In this document: positions 38,290 to 49,926 of the stretch, in pieces
Position numbering within the stretch: the first letter of the stretch is position 1
How the letters are laid out: each line of letters starts with the position of its first letter
Source of the DNA: Mitragyna speciosa
Taxonomy: Eukaryota; Streptophyta; Magnoliopsida; Gentianales; Rubiaceae
Reading direction: 5' to 3'
Assembly (NCBI GenBank): GCA_024721245.1
Contig: CM045565.1
Coordinates: forward strand, 22,580,714-22,644,713
Length of the DNA: 64,000 nt
Translations under genes and position numbers: made by a program
Notes under the pieces: generated by a model
Told to the model about the DNA's origin: nothing
Databases searched by the model: none
Seen by the model: the letters and a program-made list of their open reading frames with translations, nothing else

Positions 38290-39222
38290 GTATTTTGTAA
38301 CCAGGAACATCTGCAATAAATAGAATAATTACTTTGCTTTGGTAATCAATCAATACTATAATAAATCATCAACTGGACAGTCCGCACCAAAATCCACCTC
38401 GAATGTTCCCCCTTTTCTTCTTCATTTTTTTTTTTTTTTTGGATGATCATATCCTTGGCATGAATGCTACTTTCATGTGGCAATTCCCCCATAAAGACTA
38501 AATCTAGCAGGCAGGCATCTCCTAATATCCATTCTTTCCCTTGGATCTCCATTAATTAGTGACGTGATATGTCCTGCAAACAATAAATCTCAGACAACAA
38601 TAACGAGATCATGGCAAAATTCAGAAACACAAAGCTCGATATTGATGGTTTGCGTTAAAGGGGACAATGAAGATGCAAATACAAATACTATAAATATCTG
38701 CCCTCCATTTTAATAAGCAAGCAGATTAATATCCATTCCGGCCATCGTGAAAGCATCATTTTCGGTTGGTTTCCAGATTATGATTCCATCATAAATGTCA
38801 CGTGCTAAACAGTCTTGTCAACTGCAAATTTCAATATACTATGTTTGTCAGGAATATTGCAATTCAGGTTCTACCCATAAGAGGCTCTAGGAGCTTATCC
38901 AGTTGCTGCATTAATCCAACAAAGTGAACTAACCTTGCTATGAGATTTATGTGACTTGTGTGCAAAAATCCAACCGCTGTGACATTTAAATCTTGTCTGG
39001 AGTGCCTGCTCTGCAAGGGCCAACCAAGAATTGCAGACCAGATGACGTGTTAGACCCCCACCACATGCATTTTATAGCCTAGTGGATCAAACACAAGGAA
39101 AATGTTCAACATCATCCATCCAAGAACAAATTCAGATCGAAAGAGAAAAATAAAAAACTGCAATCGGGCTGCTAAAACAGAAAACATATATGCTATAACT
39201 TTTCATGCAGGATGGGGCATGT
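38290..39222. repeat. Segmental duplication, module X copy 1
   Basis: This 933 bp module starts TATTTTGTAACCAGGAACAT and ends near GCAGGATGGGGCATG. It recurs at 40597-41522 and, truncated, at 41532-41838. Identity by eye is high, around 95%, with scattered single-base differences. Each copy contains the same small minus-strand frame (…KEWILGDACL…), which differs between copies mainly by amino-acid-changing substitutions and matches no family I know. Confidence 0.88.
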
Positions 39223-39414
39223 ATTTCACAAAGCCTAAAAAACCATTGGCCTACTACATGAAGTGTCACTTGAGTATTTCCTCATGAATAACTGTTTAGT
39301 CATTTACATTCTTCTCACCTTTTCATCATCATGTTTCAAAAATGAGATGCAAACTGAAAGATTCTCAATCAATACGAATGGTTATTATCGTTATTCACAT
39401 AACTTGTACCTAAA

Positions 39415-40596
39415 TTCATTATGCTTTAATATTTAAGAATAGCAGCAATTTTCTTTTGATGCACTTTCTGAAAAAAAGGTCGAAAAGAAAAACAAACATA
39501 AAGAGGTAATTTGAACTCGTCGAGTTCGTTGTCGCTGAAATGGAGTTCTCTTTTTTTCTAATTTGGCAAAACAAGGACATAGTACTTTTTGCCTCACAGC
39601 AAAAGAGGTGGCAGTCCTATTTATGCATAGCACTTGCATTATCCAATTCATGATTGTCAGAAATCGTTAATAATTCCTGCTAAGTGGAAAAAACAGAAAA
39701 ATAAATTTATTAGACAACGACCTGCAGCAGTTAAAAAGACAGTCTATGATGACCTAAAGCCACAGAGTAATATGCAAACATTTCAGTTGAAAATAATATA
39801 GTACAAAAAGAAACTGCTTAAATTGCCAGGAATAAAGCTACAGAGCATTATGCAAACATCTCGGTTGAATGTACAATAAAACAACAAGAAACAGCTTAAA
39901 TAGTCGGGGAGAACATAATAACACAAGCAAAATAAGCAACAACTACAGTGAGGAAAAGGTAGATGGCATACCTGCAAGATGACTTTGAACACGTCAAATT
40001 TGTCACTTATCTTTCGATTGCTGGAAGTATGCTCTAAGTTTTACACGGAGATACCAAGGCAGAAAACAATGTCCAAAGGGTCAACAATTGTACGGCCAAC
40101 TGGTAGGTGCCACATTTGATCATCACTAAACCTCCAAAGTGAAAACAAATTGGAAAATTTTCAGGACCGTAGGAAATCAATTAGGGAGAAAAAAGGAAGA
40201 ACAATTTGGCATACAAAAATAAAAGAGCAAGTTATTTATACTATCAATATTTTCACCATCAATAGATTATTTTTGAGCAGTACAAAAGACAAAAATCCTA
40301 ACAATAACCAAAGTTTAATTTAGTACAATTAAATACGTGTTCTTCTATTGGAAAAAAATATAGATGAAACAACTCTGGCACTTCCTGTTATGAACACTAG
40401 TCCCTAGAATGGTTATACTGGTCTACATTAACACAAAATGTGGTCCAGCAATTTATTCGCCTCTTCTGCAAGTTCCAGCAAAAAGCAAAAATTTCAGCAC
40501 ATGCTTGGATAGAAACCAGAAAACTTCTTGAAAGTTGCCAGGCCTTCAATGACCTGTGCAGATGATGCTTGTTTATCAGCATCTTTCCAATCTGTG
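39415..40596. repeat. Segmental duplication, module Y copy 1 with nardilysin tail fragment
   Basis: This module is about 1.2 kb and is repeated at 41836-43048. At its right end (about 40580-40496, minus strand) it carries the last codons of nardilysin: DADKQASSAQVIEGLATFKK to the stop after FYPSMC. The nardilysin sequence is cut abruptly at 40596, where module X copy 2 begins. It is therefore a truncated duplicate of the pseudogene tail plus its 3' flank. Confidence 0.85.
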
Positions 40597-41522
40597 TATT
40601 TTGTAACCAGGAACATCGGCAATAAATAGAATAATTACTTTGCTTTTGTAATCAATCAATACTATAATAAATCATCAACTGGACAGTCCACACCAAAATC
40701 CACCTAAAATGTTCTCTTTTTTCTTCTTTTTCTTTTTTTTTGATTATCATATCCTCGGCATGATTGCTACTTTCATGTGGCAATTCCCCCACAAAGACTA
40801 AATCTACTAGGCAGGCATCTCCTAATATCCATTCTTTCCCTTGGATCTTCATTAATTAGTGACGTGAAATGTCCTGCAAACAATAAATCTCAGGCAACAA
40901 TAACGATATCATGGCACAATTCAGAAACACAAAGCTCAATAGTGATGGTTTTGCATTAAAGGGGACAATGAAAATGCAAATACAATTACTATCAATATCT
41001 GCCCTCCATTTTAAAAAGCAAGCAGATTAATATCCACTCCAGCCATCGTGAAAGCATCATTTTCAGTTGGTTTCCAGATTATGATTCCATAATAAATGTC
41101 ACATGCTAAACAGTCTTGTCAACTGCAGATTTTAATATACTATTTTGTCAGGAATATTGCAATTCACGTTCTACCCATAAGAAACTCGAGGACCTTAGCC
41201 AGTTGCTGCATTAATCTGACAAAGTGAACTGACCTTGCTATGAGATTTATGTGACTTGTGTGCCAAAATCCAACCTCTGTGACATTTAAATCTTGTCTGG
41301 AGTGCCTGCTCTGCAAGGGCCAACCAAGAATTGCAGACCAGATGACGTGTTAGACCCCCACCACATGCATTTTATAGCCTTGTGGATCGAACACAAGGAA
41401 AATGTTCAAAATCATCAGTCCAAGAAAAAATTCAGATGGAAAGAGAAAAATAAAAGACTGCAATTCGGACTGCTAAAACAGAAAACATATATGCTATCAC
41501 TTTTCATGCAGGATGGGGCATG
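40597..41522. repeat. Segmental duplication, module X copy 2
   Basis: A near full-length copy of 38290-39222, joined directly to module Y copy 1 on its left. On its right, after a short junction, it meets the truncated third copy. The order along the plus strand is X1, 192 bp single-copy, Y1, X2, X3 (truncated), Y2. Confidence 0.88.
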
Positions 41523-41531
41523 TTTATCAGA

Positions 41532-41838
41532 TGCTGAAGGTATTTTGTAACCAGGAATATCTGCAATAAAGAGAATAATTGCTTTGCTTTTGTAATCAAT
41601 CAATACTATAATAAATCATCAACTGGACAGTCCACACCAAAATCCACCTAAAATGTTCCCCTTTTTCTTCTTTTTCATTTTTTTTTTTTTTATTATCATA
41701 TGCTCGGCATGAATGCTACTTTCATGTGGCAATTCCCCCACAAAGACTAAATCTAGTAGGCAGGCATCTCCTAATATCCATTCTTTCCCTTGGATCTTCA
41801 TTAATTAGTGACATGATATGTCCTGCAAACAATAAATT
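41532..41838. repeat. Segmental duplication, module X copy 3 (truncated)
   Basis: The first 307 bp of module X. The copy breaks off after CCTGCAAACAATAAAT and continues directly into module Y copy 2. Relative to X1-Y1 about 0.8 kb is missing here. Confidence 0.85.
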
Positions 41839-43048
41839 CACTATGCTTTAATATTTAAGAATAGCAGCAATTTTCTTTTGATGCACTTTCTGAAAAAAAG
41901 GTCGAAAAGAAAAACAAAAAGAGGTAATTTGAACTCATCAAGTTCGTTGTCACTGAAATGGAGTTCTCTTTTTTCTAATTTGCAAAACAAGGATATAGTA
42001 CTTTTTGATTCACAAGAAAAGAGGTGGCGGTCCTATTTATGCATAGCACTTGCATTATCCAATTCATCATTGTCAGAATCGTTAATAACTCCTGCTAAGT
42101 GAAAAAAGGCAGAAAAATAAATTTATTATAAAACGATCTGCAGCATTTAAAAAGATAAGTCTGTGATGGCCTAAAGCTACAGAGCAATATGCAAACATTT
42201 CAGTTGAAATTACTATAGTACAAAAAGAAACAGCTTAAATAGCCAGGGATAAATCTACAGAGCATTATGCAAACATCTCAGTTGAATGTGCAATAACACA
42301 AAAAGAAACAGTTTAAATAGTTGGGGAGGACATAATAACACAAGCGAAATAAGCAACAACTACAATGAGGGAATTAACAAGTTTGATGGAATGGGTAGAT
42401 GGCATACCTGCAAGATGACTTTGAACACGTCCAATTTGTCCCTTATCTTTTGATTGATGGAAGTGTGGATCTAAGTTTTACATAGAGATACCAAGGCAGA
42501 AAACAATGTCCAAAGGTTCAACAATTGTACTGCCAACCAACTCAGTAGGGGCCATATTTGATCATTACAAAACCACCAAAGTGAAAACAAATTGGAAAGT
42601 TTTCAGGACCATAGGAAATCAAATAGGAAAAATAATTAAATAAAACAATTTGGCATACAAAAATAAAAGAGCAAGTTATTTATAGAATCAATATTTTATC
42701 CATCAATAGGCTATTTCTGAGAAGTACAAAAAACAAAAAACCTAACGATAATGAAAGTTTTATTCAGTACAATTAAATACATGTTCTTTTGGAAACCAAA
42801 AAAATTAAAATTAGATGAAACAACTCTGCCACTTCCTGTTATGAACACTAGTGTCTAGAATGGTTATCCTGGCCTACAATAACATAACATGTTGTCCAGC
42901 AATTTATTTGCCTCTTCCCGCAAGATCCAGCACAAAACAAGAATTTCAGCACATGCTTGGATAGAACGCAGATAACTTCTTGAAAGTTGCCAGGTCTTCA
43001 ATGACCTGTGCAGATGATGCTTGCTTATCAGCATCTTTCCAATCTGTG
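41836..43048. repeat. Segmental duplication, module Y copy 2
   Basis: The counterpart of 39415-40596. Here the module is continuous with the rest of the nardilysin pseudogene, so this is probably the original location and copy 1 is the derived duplicate. Confidence 0.85.
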
Positions 43049-46000
43049 CGGACCCCAAACCCAGATTACAAGCCTTTGACATGTTGGAGAAGGGCACCTT
43101 AATAAGGATGTTACTACTCAATAACATCAACCTTTTGAATGCTTCTAAGTTCAGCTGCTTCCTTCATAGATAAGTCAAACATGTACCTGAAGATCAATGG
43201 ACTTTAAAGTTAAAAATGAATGGAGCTACAGTAATGTCTTTAGCTATTTTGCTTCAATTGCTATGTCTGTCCTTACAAGTGACCTTAATGCTTTTTCGGG
43301 ATATTGCTCTCCCAGTGTTCCAAATAACCTTTTTTGACGACAAGAAAGTTAATACAGCACCTTAATACATAACATGAATGAGGTTATGTGGCTATTTATG
43401 TATTCAAAGCCACATGGCCTGCAATCAAATGTCCAAATATTTACAACTATACATTGACCAAGCAGATTTTACACTTCCAGGCATTCTGAAGACCAACCTT
43501 GTACATAAACTGTAATAAAATGCCATGCCAACAGTACACTTATTAAGAACAAGCTCGCCCCCCTTCCCTAACCCTTTATGCCCTCTTGCCAAAAGAAAAA
43601 TAAAGAAGAAAAAAAGAAAATAATTCTATAATGGCTAGATCACTAGATATAACAATATATAAATATTTATCCGCACAATTGCGGAAAACAGGTAAAGAGG
43701 CCATTTTATATGCATCTGTTTAAATAAAGTCTGTAATGTTAATCCCATATAATCCAAGTTTCTCAAGGTATGAATAAGACCACTTCTTAAACCACCAGTG
43801 AAAAGCTGAATTGCTTTACAAGCCAGCAGACATTCTAAAAAAGATAGCATACCTTTTATCAACCATTTGACCCCAAAAACGATTTGTTTCACATAAAAGA
43901 GAAGGATCTTTCTGCAAAAGCTTTCCCATTAGATCACTCTCGTAATTTTCAAAAGATTCAATGTCAAGTCCATCCTGCAATACCAATGAGGTTTCAACAT
44001 ACAAATATGCCTTCTGAAAAGCAGTAAAAGACAAACTTATTCTCTTATCACCCAACCAAGCAAACTAGAAAGAAAATGTCAAGATCCAAACCATGAGTTA
44101 AGAAAATGTCCTAATCAAGTGAAAAAAGACATTTCAGCCACATGACATGAAAGACTTATAAAATTCGAAACTACAAATTTCAAATATGATACAACATCCA
44201 TGATTTCTGATCCATTAAGTGACATGAAATAAATAATTAATATGGTGAAAGCAAAAGACCAAATTTCACAATCTTAGACAGATGATAAGTGGTGAAATAA
44301 TGCAGGAAGGGATGGCCATTACACCAGCTTCAACTTAAGATAGTGAGATGCCAACATTATCCCCCGTAATAATTGGTGTCAAACATGTCCATGAATAAAG
44401 TTCATTGACAAATTAGGCTAAAAATAACGTATGAAGAAGATGTAAATTGCATCTAGAACTTCATTGTCAAAGGATAGGTGGGCAGATCAATAGAAAAAAC
44501 GAACAACTTTAAATGCAGGCTGGTTACCATGTCCATGGAGACAAAGCCTGGTAATCTCCTGCAGTCTTCAAATAATCAAGTCTGAGAGAAGGCAATGTCA
44601 ATGATAAATCCAGGATATGAACATCTTTAATGGCTTCCAACAAGTAAATTTTGCCTGCTTTCCAGATAGGAAGTTCTTGCCTTGACTCTGCCTTTATTGG
44701 AGTCCCCCCTTCTTGATATTGCTAAATAGTTCAAGAACCTGACTTTCAAATACATCAAGAGTCTCTGTTGCAAAGAAAAGCATAACAGAAAAAGTTTATT
44801 AGAAATATACTTTTATATCCTTAGGAATTCAGTTTCTACTCCTCATAAATCCAGAATGAAGGAACACATTTGAAGTAGTAATCTCCCAAGAAGACAAGAC
44901 ATTTGACTTTTCACTATAAATTTTAATACACAATTACTCTCCATGAAAGAAAGATATAGTTAGACTCACCACAAAAACTGGATGAAGGAGTAAAAAGGTT
45001 TTCACAATCAAGGGCAAAAGAAAACCAAAAAAAAAGGTCAGGTAAAAGACATTATTAGCCCCTATTCTTTCATTATGATAATTCCATGCTTTAAGCCTTG
45101 AATAGTAGATAGACCCACAATATCTGAAGCTTAATAATTAGCCGGTTCCCCATCGAATAATAGTCTACATAAATCATTTTAAAGTTTTAAGCCAATTGCA
45201 TTATTTTACAAAAATTCATACAGATTAATATGCTAGACTATAACTTACCTTGATCAACTGTTTCTCATACGAATCAAGCAACTTACCTTGACAACTAGTT
45301 TCACCGCTCCTGCATAGTAATTTTCACTGTATAAATTCAAACTGATTCCTTTCTTCAATGGATCAACCAGGCACATTTTATTTCCCTTTACATTATTAAA
45401 AAGAAAGATAGTAAAGAAGAGAAGTTCATAGAAACTTCAGTTAATAAAGATTGGGGGAAAGACAATCACAGACGTACCCCAAAAGAATCAGTTAAATGGA
45501 TGACCAGGAGAAGATATATGGCACTGTCATTGTTGCAAGTGGCAGCAATATGACCAGGAGTAGACATATGGCACTGTCATTGTTGCAAGTTGCAGCAATC
45601 ACTTTGCAATGCCTGATTGAATTCTGCATCCAGATTGCCAGGTGATGGAGTACTAATCAGCCTCTGGCCAAAAAAAAAAAAAAAAGCCAAAAAAAACAAA
45701 GGAGAATGCACATGACAATTCATTCAGAGGAAGAGAGCTTCTGAATCAGAAAATTCAGATAAGTTTGAGATACCTGAATCCACAGCTAGTACCTCTTGCT
45801 CCATCGCTTCAACTTGGACTAAAGTTGAAATAAAAAAACTGGGAAAATCTGACAAGAAGAAGAAGAAAAAGTAGGATTAGCTATCTTCCCTATCCTTCAA
45901 TGAGAGCAATCCCTGAATGATAAACGAAAAGCATGAAAAGCCAGCTGGTACAACTAAGCCAATGAAATGATATGGAGCACAAATTATGTATCAGCAATTA

Positions 46001-47972
46001 AATTCCAAATCATGCAGGAGAAAAAAAGCATTCACTGAATAACCAACCATTTCACAACATATTAATCTGTGCCAAAATACTAAAATTCTCGCGGCAAGAC
46101 CAACCCAATGCGGTAGTTGTCAATTGACAAGGAGTTAAATTGCCAGCATATTTAAACCCCAAGTCATTAAGGAGACTGAAGATTAACCACTAATCATATA
46201 TGAAAGGAAAATAGAGGTAAAAGAAACTGGAAAATTACTTTATTCTGTACAATTGTTTGACAAGAAAATAATACAGCCAAAATAAGAAGCTAATTATATT
46301 TTTGAAATATTTCTATAACCTAATATTTTCCAACAAAATTTGATGCAAAACATAAAATGCAAAAGAGTGCATGAAAGCGCAGTTAAATTGTTAACTTTCC
46401 TATAGACCAGACACACACAGAAGAAAAACTAACCAACTTATTCTTCATTTTTCCACACTTTTCCTTGCAACCATTGATGTACTGAACTAACAGAAATTAT
46501 TAATGCTCTACGGAGACAGCTGCAAACTAGGTACTTTCCCGGGCTTCATTTACTTGATATATTGCACCAGTGAAATAGTGAATTCTAAGTTCCAAAGGGT
46601 AAGTCACATTCTCTCAAAATCTACACAAGGCACACAATTAGGAACCAATAATTGCAGATTAATCAAACTGAACTTTATTGAACCACAAAGTATATGAAAA
46701 TTTTGTTTACCTTCTCAAGGCACCCTCAAGAAACTCCCATTTAACCTCAAAATGGTAGCATGTATGCTTTGTTTCTGTATATCCATTTGAGGAACCTCCA
46801 TGCTTTGACAAGTAACTATCAAGCAAAGAGAAGAGTCAAACTGCAAAGGGTCAAACTGCAAATCCAAATAGTTTTCCTGACTAATCTTGATTAAAACTCT
46901 TCAATTCAATTATACAACATAAGAGACATTGTAGTTTGTTAAAACTTGAGAAAAATCATGTACAATTTAACCAATGAAAACAGCAATTTGAATTGATCAA
47001 CAAACCCCGTTTTAATCAGGAAAATCAGTTCTCCCAATGAAAAGCATGTGCTTTGCAATAAAACACTTAAAGTAGTGTCCAAAAACTTTCACCCAATCCC
47101 CGACACCCCCCCCCCCCCACCCAAAAAAATAAAAATAAAAATAAAAAACCCCACTGATAGAAAGCCAAAGCTAAACCCATTATTGAACCTTCAAGAATTA
47201 GAATATAAGTAAGATCGTAAGGGCTAAAATATGCAAGATGTTTTGTGGGACAAGATAAAAATCAAGCGTTCTTTTTGGCTAAAGCAGGTAAAATAACAAT
47301 CTTTTTCATAATTTGTAGTTGGGGAAAAAAAGAACCAAAAGAGCCTCTTGCATTAATGCGTGATCTATAAGCTTTCAAGACTAACACACTTCTACAATCA
47401 ATCTTATACACCAGGTCATGCCATGTAACTTGGAACCCAGAATCATTAATCACTTCAAAATCTCGCCCTACAACAATGATGCCAGAACAATCCTTATCAA
47501 GATTACATCTAAAAAATGGCTTAAAATTTAAAAAAAAAAAAGGAAAAGAGAATGCAAACCAAGAAAATGTACTAGACCCTGCGCGACGCCAATCTCAGCA
47601 GAACTTAATTCTTGATTCATTAACATCAAAACAATCAACAAATTACATAACATAGAGCAAAAACCAAATCAAAAGTTCACTTTTTTTTTCTGCAAAACAC
47701 CTTTATTTTCTTTATCTTTTTAGCTACATTCGTCTCGTAGTTTTATTCGTAGTCAACTTCTTCATCATCATCGTCTTCTTCTGCATTGTAGTCTTCGTCT
47801 TCGTCTTCGCCTTTATCGCCGTGAACTCCATCGCCATCAGAGTAAATCTCGGGATCGTGATCAAGAAGAGCGGAAGAGGTCATTCAACCGTTGATTATAT
47901 ATCTGTATAATCGCAAATCTTTCGGCGATTTTATGACTATGTCGTCCGACGAGTACAACCGGCGACGGACAT
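42946..47972 (-). pseudogene. Nardilysin (M16 zinc metallopeptidase), decayed and internally deleted
   Basis: Nardilysin-type M16 peptidases cleave before dibasic sites and need an HxxEH zinc motif. Recognisable remnants, minus strand: 47972-47743 (start, IVIKSPKDLRLYRYI, HDPEIYSDGDG, acidic tract), about 47060-47012 (HMLFIGRTDFPD), 46820-46711 (DSYLSKHGGSSNGYTE), 45850-45774 (MEQEVLAVDS), about 45640-45480 (AEFNQALQ), 45388-45287 (SENYYAGAVKLVV), 44767-44528 (IKDVHILDLSLTLPSLR), 44013-43853 (LLQKDPSLLCETNRFWGQ) and 43186-42946 (MFDLSMKEAAELRSIQK to FYPSMC). Lesions include a frameshift just after the ATG, TGA at 47886-47884, FIAKH in place of HFLEH, TAA at 47014-47012, a 49-bp duplication, TAG in place of Trp after DVIE, and frameshifts in the last exon. 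About half the protein is absent between residues near 370 and 880. No functional product is possible. Confidence 0.9.
45503..45601. repeat. 49-bp tandem duplication inside a nardilysin exon remnant
   Basis: Two adjacent units, each starting GACCAGGAG, share TATGGCACTGTCATTGTTGC and end GCAGCAAT. On the minus strand they duplicate the codons corresponding to LQQ.QCH.S.PGH. Confidence 0.9.
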
Positions 47973-48125
47973 TAAGAGATGGGGAGAGAGCGATAAAGGG
48001 ATGTTTTTGAGATTGTGAGATACGACGACGTTTCTTTCTCTCGCTCTCCGTCACAGGGAGTAATAATGTCCTACTATTCTTTCTTGAATGGACGAGACGA
48101 GTGATTTTGATTTCCCGGTCTGCTC

Positions 48126-48139
48126 TATTTATAGGGTTT
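48126..48139 (-). promoter_or_regulatory. TATA box and telobox upstream of the nardilysin pseudogene
   Basis: On the minus strand AAACCCTA (48139-48132) overlaps directly into TATAAATA (48133-48126), about 155 bases upstream of the former start codon. The core promoter looks intact although the coding part is destroyed, so transcription may persist. Confidence 0.55.
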
Positions 48140-48288
48140 GTTTGATTTAAGTGAACAATTGGCGGCCAGGGTTTTCTTCTTTTCTTTTTTTCCTTCTCTT
48201 TATGTCTTTTATTTGGAGGCGGCGAGTAGGAACCGAGTATTATTAACACAAAAAATGAGATAGAGTGTGTGTGTTTTTCCAAAATTTG

Positions 48289-48971
48289 GCTCTGTTTGGA
48301 TAATATTATTTAGAATATTTTTTTAAAATTATTAAAAAAAATTATTTGAATTATTTTTTGTTGATTTTGTTTGAAAGGTGAAAAAATATTTAAATGTGAA
48401 ATTTTTTTTAAAGTAACGTAACAGTGGTTTGAAAAGTGATTGGAAAAGTATTTGAATAGTTCAAAAATTTTGAAAAAAAGTAGTGAAACGGACGTCCGTT
48501 TCAAAGGCAAAAATATCTCAGTGAGCACTAGGCATGGACGCTGCTAACGTCTATGGCCCAGTGCTCACTAAGATAATTTTGTCTCTGAAGCGGACATCTG
48601 GTTAAACAAGCAAACGACCGTTTTGTCATCCGCTTAAACAAGTGGATGTCCGCTCCATCATCCGCTTTGTCATCCACTTCGTCATCTCACTTCAAAACCT
48701 ACCGAAAATGAATCTCATTTTGTTACTCACGATTTTTTCAGATTTTCTAAACAAATTTTAAACATAAAAATGCTTGCTTTAGTGAATAATTGTGTAAAAC
48801 GTTTCTAAAGTTCATTTGAAATTTCAAATGAAAAACTTGGTGGAAAATTTTGGTAAAAAAATTTGATCAAAAAATTTTTTAACTTTTTGACCAAAAATTT
48901 TTCACTTGTCCAAATGGATTTGGGAAAAAAAATTTCAAAAAATGTTCAAAAAAAACCCATCCATACGGAGC
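48289..48971. mobile_element. Possible non-autonomous DNA transposon
   Basis: The left end GCTCTGTTTGGAT and the right end, reverse complemented, GCTCCGTATGGAT match at 11 of 13 positions. They enclose AT-rich, non-coding DNA with a strong central inverted repeat (48491-48600). I find no clear target-site duplication, so the exact ends and class are uncertain. Confidence 0.45.
48491..48600. repeat. Long imperfect hairpin (inverted repeat, about 52-bp arms)
   Basis: The arm 48491-48540 pairs with 48548-48600. The core ATCTCAGTGAGCACTAGGC faces GCCCAGTGCTCACTAAGAT, and the outer GGACGTCCG faces CGGACATCT. The loop is about 7 nt. Most mismatches are transitions, so many would be G:U pairs in RNA. 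Confidence 0.85.
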
Positions 48972-49926
48972 TATTTTTTCAAAAATAATATTAAATAAAA
49001 TTTTTAATATAATTTGTATGAGATATGAAGGTAGCCTCATGTATTTAAATAATTTTTTTAAAAAAATTAAAAATGTTATGTCAATACAGACTCAATAATA
49101 ATTTCATTCTCGTGAGCAAATTGTTAATTTTGTGCTTGGTATGAACTGAATATTTTCTAATTCAAACCAAGGCTCAAATGTTCTAAACTTCCAATCAAGA
49201 AAAGTTAAGACGATTTTATGAGTTGAATATTTTATGATTCAAACTAAGGCTCAAATGTTCTAAACTTCCAATCAAGAAAAGTTAAGACTAATTCAAAAAA
49301 TTGTAAAAGTGGAAGAAAGTTATGAATATAATTGATGTGTATGTGAGAAAATAGTACCTTTATACTATGAGATAAGAGAAATAAATAATTATGTAAATTT
49401 TCTCAAAATACCAACTTTATTTATTCAATGATCATGAACCACATAATACTAGTACTTGGAGGATAAAAAATGATTCAATTATTTCATAAAAAGTCCCAAA
49501 TAAAATGAGAGAAACGTATACTTTTTTATAATTTAATTTTTCACATAATTATAGAAAGATCTAAAATCTTTTACTCTCATTTCACTAGTAAATTCTCGAA
49601 CTATGACTAATTTATTTTTATAAGAGTGATTTATGCAAGAAATATATTTTTTAACATCATTCATACAAGTTTTGTATTCTTTAAGAAAGAAAAGAAATAC
49701 AATTTGTGTCCCCATTAAACATGTCAAGGTGCTATTGCCAAATCCTTACTCACACTTGTACGTGATTTTTACACATTTATCAAAACCGTTTTACAAATTA
49801 TTTATAATAATTTACGACTTGTATAATTTAAAAATAATTTGACGAGAGGAGACGTTACAAATCATTAACCAAAAAATCCCCAATCTTGTTGTTAATTTTT
49901 CTAGGGTTTCGGTTCATGCAATCTCG

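Larger units (their letters stand above)
47973..49926. other. Intergenic region between divergent nardilysin remnant and TRF-like gene
   Basis: The region starts with the pseudogene promoter, then holds a probable non-autonomous element with a central hairpin (about 48289-48971). It also holds a local repeat of CTCAAATGTTCTAAACTTCC..AAGTTAAGAC around 49172-49213 and 49250-49289. A telobox (49902-49909) lies in the 5' UTR of the TRF-like gene. No coding exon was recognised. Confidence 0.6.

Noticed and set aside
47884..48282. 132-codon minus-strand open frame as a separate gene
   Set aside because: Its last part (IVIKSPKDLRLYRYI) is the nardilysin N terminus, and the rest is 5' UTR read in a frame shifted relative to the original ATG.
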